Assembly (NCBI RefSeq): GCF_000417875.1
Contig: NW_006920882.1
Coordinates: 432,857-496,856 of the forward strand
Reading direction: 5' to 3'
Source: Pseudozyma flocculosa PF-1
Lineage: Eukaryota; Basidiomycota; Ustilaginomycetes; Ustilaginales; Ustilaginaceae
DNA length: 64,000 nucleotides
Below the pieces are notes generated by a model. It did not search any database, was not told the DNA's origin, and saw only the letters and a list, made by a program, of their open reading frames with translations. This document shows positions 57,571 through 64,000 of the stretch, in pieces (position 1 is the stretch's first letter; the number at the start of each line of letters is the position of its first letter). Position numbers and translations under genes: made by a program.

Positions 57571-60518
57571 ATGCCGCCAGCCAGGAGGGCCACCAGGCGC
57601 ACAGCCCACGGCACACAGTCGCAACAGCCTGACACCACCTTGGCCGCAGAGGACCCCGATCACGCCGGCTCGCAACACGACGCCGCAGCCCAAGACAAAG
57701 CAACGACCTCCCAGCAAACGCACGCTCGCCCCAGTCGCAGCCCGGCAGACTCTGGCGACGCACAAGACGACGGCATGCCTGCGACGCCGGAGGCAGCAGC
57801 AGATGACGGCGTTGATGGCGCTGGCGCAGGCGGTGGCGCGGACCCCGACAACGACGCCCAGCTGCCCAGCTCCACCTTTTCGGCCCGCAACGAGCGCGAC
57901 CACGTCAAAATCATGCTCGCCACCGACAACCACGTCGGCTACATGGAGCGCGATCCCGTCCGTGGCCAGGACTCGATCCGCACCTTTGAAGAGATCCTGC
58001 AGCTCGCCGTTGAGCACCAGGTCGACCTCATCCTCCTCGGCGGCGACCTCTTCCACGAAAACAAGCCGTCCAGAGCCACGCTGCACCAGGTCATGGCACT
58101 CTTGCGCCAGTACACGCTCGGCGATCGCCCCATCCAGGTCGAGCTGCTAAGCGATCCAAACGACGGCGCGCTTCCCGGCTTTGACTTTCCTGCGGTCAAC
58201 TACGAGGACCAGAACCTCAACGTCAGCATCCCCGTCTTTTCCATCCACGGCAACCACGACGACCCTCAGGGCACGGGAGAGACGGGCGCCCTCTCCGCCC
58301 TCGACCTCCTCTCGGTCTCGGGCTTGATCAACTACTTTGGCAAGGTCGAGCTGCCCTCGGACGACGCTACCGCCGCCGCACCCTCATCGCGCGCAGCCAA
58401 GGGTAGCTTCCAGGAAAAGGGCATCCGCATCAAGCCTGTGCTGCTGCAAAAGGGCAACACCAAGCTCGCCCTCTACGGCATGGGCAACATCAAGGACGAA
58501 CGCATGCACTTTGAGCTCCGCGCCAACCGAGTTCGCATGTTCCGTCCGCAGGAGGATCCGGATTCGTGGTTCAACATCCTTTGCGTGCACCAGAACCGGT
58601 AAGTTGCCTTCTCTAGGTCGTGCCTGGCGACCACAACAGTTTGCTTGTCTGCTGACGCTCGCCGGTCCCATGCCTCTTGACGTCTCCACGACCGCTGCGA
58701 TCACCCACAGAGTCGCTCACAATCCCAAGGCGTGCGTTCCCGAAACCATGTTTGACGACTCGGTCCACCTCGTCGTTTGGGGCCACGAGCACGAGCAGCT
58801 CATCCTGCCGCAGTCGGTGGCAGAGAAGCGCTATCACATCACCCAGCCGGGCAGCAGCATCGCCACCAGCCTGATGCCTGGCGAAGCGGTGGAGAAGTGT
58901 GTCGCCATCATCCATGTCGAGAACACCGACTTCCTCATTGAACCGATCCCCCTCAAGACGGTGCGGCCCTTTGTCATGGACGACCTGCGCCTCGACGAGG
59001 AGCTCGAGGAGCATGGTCTAGAGCCCAAGCGCGGCGACATCATGAAGCTGTTGCGCATGCGGGTCAACGAGCTCATAGACAAGGCGAGGCAAGAGTTCAC
59101 CGAGAGGTTCCCGGACCGCGAGATGCCGCTGCCGCTGATCAGGCTGCGCGTCGAGTACGTGGCCAACCAGGAGATCAGCAATCCTCAGCGCTTCGGCCAG
59201 GAGTTCAACGGCAAGGTGGCCAACCCCAAGGACGTGCTGCAATTCACCAAGCGGAGGGCAGGTACCAGCGCAAAGGGTGAGTCGGAACGTGACAAGTCTC
59301 GAAGAGGGAACGCAGAGGCCCTATCGCTCAAGGACGGCTGATCTGACTGCCCTATGCGCTCTGCTCGTACCTCTTCTCTCCACGCCCCGCACTGCAGACA
59401 ATGACGCGTCCAATGCCTATGTCGACGTGACCGGGCTCGATCTGCTGCCTGCCGAGAAATTGGAGCGGGTCGACGTCGGCAAGCTGGTGCAGGAGTACCT
59501 GCAGGCGCAGAATCTCGACATCCTCAACCCAGAGGGCCTCGAGGGCGCGGTGGTCAACTTTGTGGAGAAGGACGACAAGGACGCCATCGACAGCTTCGTC
59601 AAAAAGATGCTGCGCAATACGGTCAAGGGCCTGGTGACGATTGATCCGGAAGAGGCGCAGCTGCAAAACGAGCTCGAGCGGCTGAGGCAAGAGCAGCAAC
59701 GGGGTCCCAGGGCAGGCGGCGGCTCAGTCGAGGACGATGACGACGAAGATGGGCACGCTGGTCCTGCCAGGTCGGCGGCGGCCTCGAGCAGGCGCAAGCA
59801 GGCACCCGCTGCGTCGACGAGTCGCCGAGGTGGGAAGGCGGCCGCGCGCGACTCGGACGAGTCGATGATGGACGACCTTGATGCCGACGAAGATGTCTTT
59901 GACGACGACGATGATGAGGACGAGGACGATGGCCGTGCGGGCGCCAAAGGTCGAGGAGGCTCTCGCGCATCGCCCAAGAAAGCCAGCCGTGGCAAGTCTG
60001 CCACTACGGCAGGCGGGCGGGCTGCCGCCTCTACGCCGCCGAAGACGCGCGCGGCACCGACACGAAGGGCGGCTGCCAAGGCGGCAGAGAAGACGTTCCT
60101 GGGTCCGAGCGACGACGAAGACGACGAGGCGGAGTTCGTCGACCGTGCCGCCCCGGAGGATGTCATCATGATTGACGACGACGACGACGAGCCGGAGCCG
60201 ACGCCAGCTCCCGGGGCTAGCCGGCACGCCGCAGCGCTGGGCCTCTCAACGTCTCGCACCACGACGGGGGCTCGAGGGAAAAAGGCGACTGCCAGTACGC
60301 CGGCCACGGCCAAGACTCGAGCGGCGCCCGCAAAGAAGGCGGCCGCAACAGGCTTGCGACAGTCGCAGTTGTCTTTCGGCAGTCGTCCGGCGACGGCGAC
60401 GAGGGGCCGCCACGAGGAGGTCGACGACGGCGACGAAGACGAGTTTGAAGAGCCGACGAGCACCAGGTCGAGGGCTGCCGCATCGGCCAGTACCCGGAAG
60501 ACGGCGACGAGGCGTTGA
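57571..60518 (+). CDS. MRE11: Double-strand break repair nuclease MRE11
   Basis: Three exons: 57571-58598, 58711-59276 and 59398-60518, giving 904 aa. Introns of 112 and 121 nt with GTAAGT and GTGAGT donors fit in phase. Phosphoesterase motifs: LATDNHVGYMERD (D119, H121), LLGGDLFHENKPS, SIHGNHDDPQG and WGHEHEQ. The capping domain follows (ITQPGSSIATSLMPGEAVEK, VDVGKLVQEYL). The C-terminal 300 residues are Ala/Arg/Lys- and Asp/Glu-rich with GRG motifs, ending near LRQSQLSFG. Role: nuclease of the MRX/MRN complex in break resection, telomeres and meiosis. Oddity: about 105 low-complexity residues precede the nuclease domain, where most MRE11 proteins start almost at once; a later start is not obvious in frame until within the domain. 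Confidence 0.95.
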
Positions 60519-60939
60519 AGAGCGTTCGGCGAGAGTCACCATTTAGGCACCTTGTCACCATTCCGACAGAGCAAGCGGGCACGATACCATGTAGCGCGAC
60601 CAAGCCTGCGCCAGCCATCTGATCCGCTCGCACTCAATCCGACTGATGAGCCAACGACTGTGCGTGTGCCTTTTCCCGAGTTCCGCCGAAGTCGGGACGG
60701 GCGCACGAAGTGGAGTGGAGCAAGCGGCAGGAGGGATGCACGGTGGCCGCCGGTCTGGTTGCCACGCCCAACGATTTTTCTTGATTTCCAAAGCGGCCGA
60801 GCTGGTCATCTGCCATGGCGCGCTGCCACCACCACCGTGCCTCGACCCTGCCACCCAGCCTTCCAAGCCACCTCCATCTCACCACTGCTCACCACCGCTC
60901 TAGCCACCGCCAAGGAACAACCCGCACTCACATCACGCG
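60519..60939. other. MRE11-CYC3 intergenic region
   Basis: About 420 nt, tandem genes. A CCACC-rich leader lies just before 60940. No gene seen. Confidence 0.5.
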
Positions 60940-61962
60940 ATGTGGCCCTTTGCCTCTTCCTCCGCCTCGTCGTCGACGCAGCAGCTCGAGGCCAACACCG
61001 ACAAGTGTCCCGTCGACCACGAGACGAGGCTGGCCTGGCTCGCAGCCAACCCGGGCGCCTCGCACCCTTTTGCTGCCGGCGCCTCTTCTACATCCCAGCC
61101 TTCCTCGTCCTCGGCATCACCTGCTGCCGCTGCCGCGTCGACTTCCGCATCAGCCTCGGCGACCCGTCCCACTTCCCGCGCCGACGTCGAGGACCTCTCT
61201 CGCCTCTCTGCAGAACGCGAGGTCTCCTCGATACCCCGTCATTTCGCCTCGCCCTCGCCTACGCCATCCACCACCAATCTGGCTCCGACCACCGACAATG
61301 GCGGAGAGACTGCAGCAACTGCGGCGAGCCGGGAGGGAAGCGACGAGCCCAACTGGGTCTACCCGTCGCCGTTGCAGTTCTACAACGCCATGAAGCGCAA
61401 GTCGCAGAACCCGCAGGTCGAGGATATGGACATCGTCGTGCCCATCCACAACGCCGTCAATGAAGAGGCGTGGCGCCGCATCATGGTCTGGGAAGCGTTA
61501 CGGTCCGGCTCCTCGCCCGATGCAGCCGCTGCCCGGAGCACGGCCAACGGCACAGGGCCCAACGACGTCAAGCTGCTCAACTTCCAGGGCCGACCCCGCG
61601 ACCTCACCTGGCGGGCGTGGTTCCGCACCTTGGCAGGCTACGCCCCGCCATTCGACCGGCACGATTGGACCATCGTTCGTGGCGGCAACGACGAGGAGCG
61701 CATGCGGTACATCATCGACTTTTACGGCGGTCGGAGCATCCCGAGCCCCGGGCCTTCTGGCGATGCGGCAAACGGATTGGTCAAGGCCGGCGGAGGAGGA
61801 GGAGTGGGAGGGCAGGGCGTGTCTTTCTTCCTCGACGTAAGACCTGCCCCAGACTCGGTCGAGGGCATCACGATGAGGGCAAAGAGGATGTGGCGGAAGT
61901 GGGCTCTGGGCACCGATGACCTCGGCGTCGGACCGCAGAGGAGACCGACCACCCTTCGCTGA
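60940..61962 (+). CDS. CYC3: Holocytochrome c synthase (cytochrome c haem lyase)
   Basis: Single exon, 340 aa. Attaches haem covalently to apocytochrome c (or c1) in the mitochondrial intermembrane space. An N-terminal CPV haem-regulatory motif (C23 in DKCPVDHE) is present; a second CPx is not clear. Core motifs: NWVYPSPLQFYNAMKRK, IVVPIHNAVNEEAWRRIM, LLNFQGRPRDLTWRAWFRT, PPFDRHDWTIVRGG and RYIIDFYGG, then FFLDVRPAPDSVEGITMRAK. A Ser/Ala-rich linker (about 45-80) and a Gly-rich loop before SFFLDVRPA lengthen it relative to yeast CYC3 (269 aa). Whether it serves cytochrome c or c1 cannot be told. Convergent with BEM46, 241 nt away. Confidence 0.94.
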   Translation: MWPFASSSASSSTQQLEANTDKCPVDHETRLAWLAANPGASHPFAAGASSTSQPSSSSASPAAAAASTSASASATRPTSRADVEDLSRLSAEREVSSIPRHFASPSPTPSTTNLAPTTDNGGETAATAASREGSDEPNWVYPSPLQFYNAMKRKSQNPQVEDMDIVVPIHNAVNEEAWRRIMVWEALRSGSSPDAAAARSTANGTGPNDVKLLNFQGRPRDLTWRAWFRTLAGYAPPFDRHDWTIVRGGNDEERMRYIIDFYGGRSIPSPGPSGDAANGLVKAGGGGGVGGQGVSFFLDVRPAPDSVEGITMRAKRMWRKWALGTDDLGVGPQRRPTTLR

Positions 61963-62203
61963 TTTCCTGTGTGCCGCGGTCGACGAAAGATGTAATCACG
62001 ACCTCCACCGCTCAGTCTGTCGTCCGTCTCGAGCCGCTCTTGGCGCGTTGCGGCCACGTCCGCGCGATCTCGCATCACGGTGGGCCTATCATCTCACCCA
62101 AGAGTGCAAATTGAATGCGTGAGGAATGGCCGACGGACGAAAAGGGACATGTGTGGGCATGCTGCGAGCTCGATCGTAGGCCGGTCGGCCCTCTCCTGTG
62201 TCT

Positions 62204-64000
62204 TCAGAGCTCGACGCGCGTCTCTCTCTCCTCCCTCTCTGCCTCCTCCTTCTCCGCCCTGGCCACCGCCCCGACAACCTCTTGGGCATTCTCGGGTGCT
62301 CTACCGCCCATGCCCAGGGGCAGCGACTCCTTTTCGGCCTCGAGGACGTCGCTCTCGCTCATCTTGACCCACTCGTCGCCGTCCTCGCTGCCCTCGCCTC
62401 CGGGCCCGACCCCGCCGCGGCCTCCTTTGGTCGACGATGACGATGACGAGGGCGAGGCAGAGGTGGATGGTAGCGGAATGGTGCCGGAGCGAGCCTTGGG
62501 CGTTTCGGAGCCGTCTTTCGACTTGGCCTCGTCTATCGGTGTCGCTGTCGTCGCTGCGTCTTGCTGGATCCGTGGCACGACGTACTTTAGCAGGAAGTCG
62601 GAGATCGTCTCAAAGTACTTTGGCTGTAGTGTTCAAGCGGCAGGACAATCATGCGTGGCTGGGTCAGTGACGCACGGTCTAGGTGGCCAAAAAGGCGGCA
62701 GTGGAACTCACCTTGACGCAGGTGTCGTCTGAGAGGTTGACGAAGATGGGGTAGGCGGGGCAGAGTCAGCATACGGCCCTGAGTTTCGCCCAGGCGGCTG
62801 GGTTTGATGTCGCTCTTGATGTGTGGGACTGCTTACTATGCGTGCCATCTTCAAACGCTTTCCAGACCTTGTTGGTGCTGCGGCACTTTTCGTAGAGCGC
62901 GTCCATGTGGGATGGTGGGACCAGTTCGTCCTTTCGACCGCTGAGGAAAAGGACGGGCACATTGGGCGCAACCTTTGTGATGGCCAGGTCCGACGACCAG
63001 AACTCGCCTGCGATGTCGGCGGTGATCGAGGACGGTCACCGCAGCTAAACGGTCAGTCGGGCTCGTAGCATGGACAGCGATGGCCTCTGCACGCTCCAGG
63101 TACCCACGACAGAGAAAGGCAAACGGCCGCACCGGTGGCAGCACGTGCGGAATGAGCTCCGGGATGCTCAGAAAGCTGCAGAAAGAGGCGTTGGGAGACG
63201 GCGGAGGGCGTTCAGCGTAAGCTGAGAATAGGCTGATGCGAGGCAGACTGGATAAGCAGCACGAGGCCTCACGTGTTTTCGAGCATGAGTGCGTGGACCT
63301 GGAGGAGCAGAGGGGGGAGAGGCGTCGGGGAGACGAGGAGGAGTGCGCGGGGTCAGTCGGGGTGGCAAGACAGAGGAAGGGGCAAGTCTGGGTGCGCAGC
63401 ACAGCACGCACGCTCTTTGGGTTGCGGCTGGCGAGGTCGACGGCGATTGCGCCTCCGATGCTCTGACCATAGGCGACGACGGGCGTCTTGCTGAGCTGTG
63501 GGTGTTTGCGGATCCAGTCGAGCGAGGTTTGTGCGTCGATGCGGATGCCGTTCTCGTTTGGAGAGCCGGAAGAGTAGCCGTAACCGCGGTAGGAGAGCAT
63601 GACGATGTTGCAGCCGAAGCGCTTGTACAGGACGGCAGCGAGGGGCAGGCGGTGTCCCATGTTTCCGGCGTTTGCATGGAGGAAGAGGATGGTGGGGCGG
63701 CGTGCGGCGAGGTGGGGATCGACGACGTCGGTGTGGACGATTGCGGTATGGGTGGGCGATGACTTGCGTTCGGGTTCTAGGTCTTGTTGGCTCCTGATCT
63801 GGCGTATCTTGTCGCGTGCGAGTCGGTAGCCCTGGAGCATGGCGAAGGCGCGGAGGCGCTCGCCGTCTGGGGTGGTGAGCTGGTGCTCGGTAAAGGGGAT
63901 GTCAAACTCGTCTGGGGTGGCGACCTCTGTGCGCGAGCCCGGTGGGAAGGATGCGGCGTAGATGAGGGATGTCTGGTAGCGGTAGAGGAGGCCCGCGGTC
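62204..64000 (-). CDS. BEM46: BEM46-like alpha/beta hydrolase (5' end beyond window)
   Basis: Six visible exons: 63412-64000 (open at the right edge), 63273-63298, 63108-63175, 62837-63007, 62712-62728 and 62204-62623. Introns of 113, 97, 100, 108 and 88 nt; all phases fit and the joined frame restores family motifs. Visible sequence: LLYRYQTSLIYAASFPPGSR near the edge, FLHANAGNMGHRLP, nucleophile elbow YGQSIGGAIAVDL (GxSxGG), LMLENTFLSIPELIPHVLP, VPVLFLSGRKDELVPPSHM (catalytic D) and GTHNDTCVK (catalytic H). Exons of 26 and 17 nt are unusually short. The C-terminal 100 residues are an extra Ser/Glu-rich tail. Family role: ER/plasma-membrane-linked hydrolase implicated in fungal polarity; substrate unknown. 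The N-terminal membrane anchor should lie beyond 64000. Confidence 0.9.

Overview
The window is a piece of a nuclear chromosome from a GC-rich basidiomycete fungus. The best guess is a smut or smut-relative (Ustilaginomycotina), from inference only. The signs are spliceosomal introns of about 90-250 nt with GTGAGT/GTAAGT-type donors, strong C/G third-position bias in real exons, pyrimidine-rich leaders before start codons, intron-containing tRNA genes, and orthologues that together fit a filamentous or dimorphic fungus, including an exon junction complex subunit (Barentsz) that budding yeast lacks. There is no sign of bacterial, phage or viral DNA, no CRISPR array and no recognisable transposon. 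One assembly gap (Ns, 15171-16127) sits inside a transporter gene.

Layout, left to right: a Gln-rich SWI1-type chromatin remodelling subunit (minus, cut by the left edge); a 4.6-kb intergenic region full of simple repeats; an ADP1-type ABC transporter (plus); a PPIL2/Cyp8 U-box cyclophilin (minus); an SPX-domain phosphate transporter (plus, holding the gap); an RBBP4/Hat2/Msi1 WD40 histone chaperone (minus); a COG2907-type flavin amine oxidase (minus); a BCS1-like AAA ATPase (plus); tRNA-Arg(ACG) (plus); homoaconitase LYS4 (plus). An 8.9-kb stretch with no supportable gene then leads up to a G1 cyclin (plus). It is followed by PER1/PGAP3 (minus), an MCY1-type membrane-anchored cysteine synthase (plus), two unrecognised small proteins (minus), tRNA-Ser(AGA) (minus), a Barentsz-domain protein (plus), phosphomannomutase SEC53 (plus), CAF40/RCD1 (plus), the ATP23 metalloprotease (minus), MRE11 (plus), cytochrome c haem lyase CYC3 (plus), and a BEM46-type alpha/beta hydrolase (minus, cut by the right edge).

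These are mostly housekeeping genes rather than one pathway or cluster. Several act in or on mitochondria (LYS4, BCS1-like, MCY1, ATP23, CYC3). Two act in ER glycan/GPI metabolism (SEC53, PER1), several in chromatin, DNA and RNA processes (SWI1, Hat2, MRE11, CAF40, Barentsz, PPIL2), and one in cell-cycle entry (CLN). Exon structures were worked out by hand from splice sites, reading phase and family conservation.

The most unusual things seen are the very long gene-free, partly pyrimidine-biased interval before the G1 cyclin, with a TCACA-motif cluster inside it; tiny exons in BEM46 (26 and 17 nt) and ATP23 (two codons plus stop); a GGCCA repeat family confined to intergenic DNA; and a second Pol III B-box plus T-run just after the tRNA-Arg gene. 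I found no convincing new defence, mobile or biosynthetic system.
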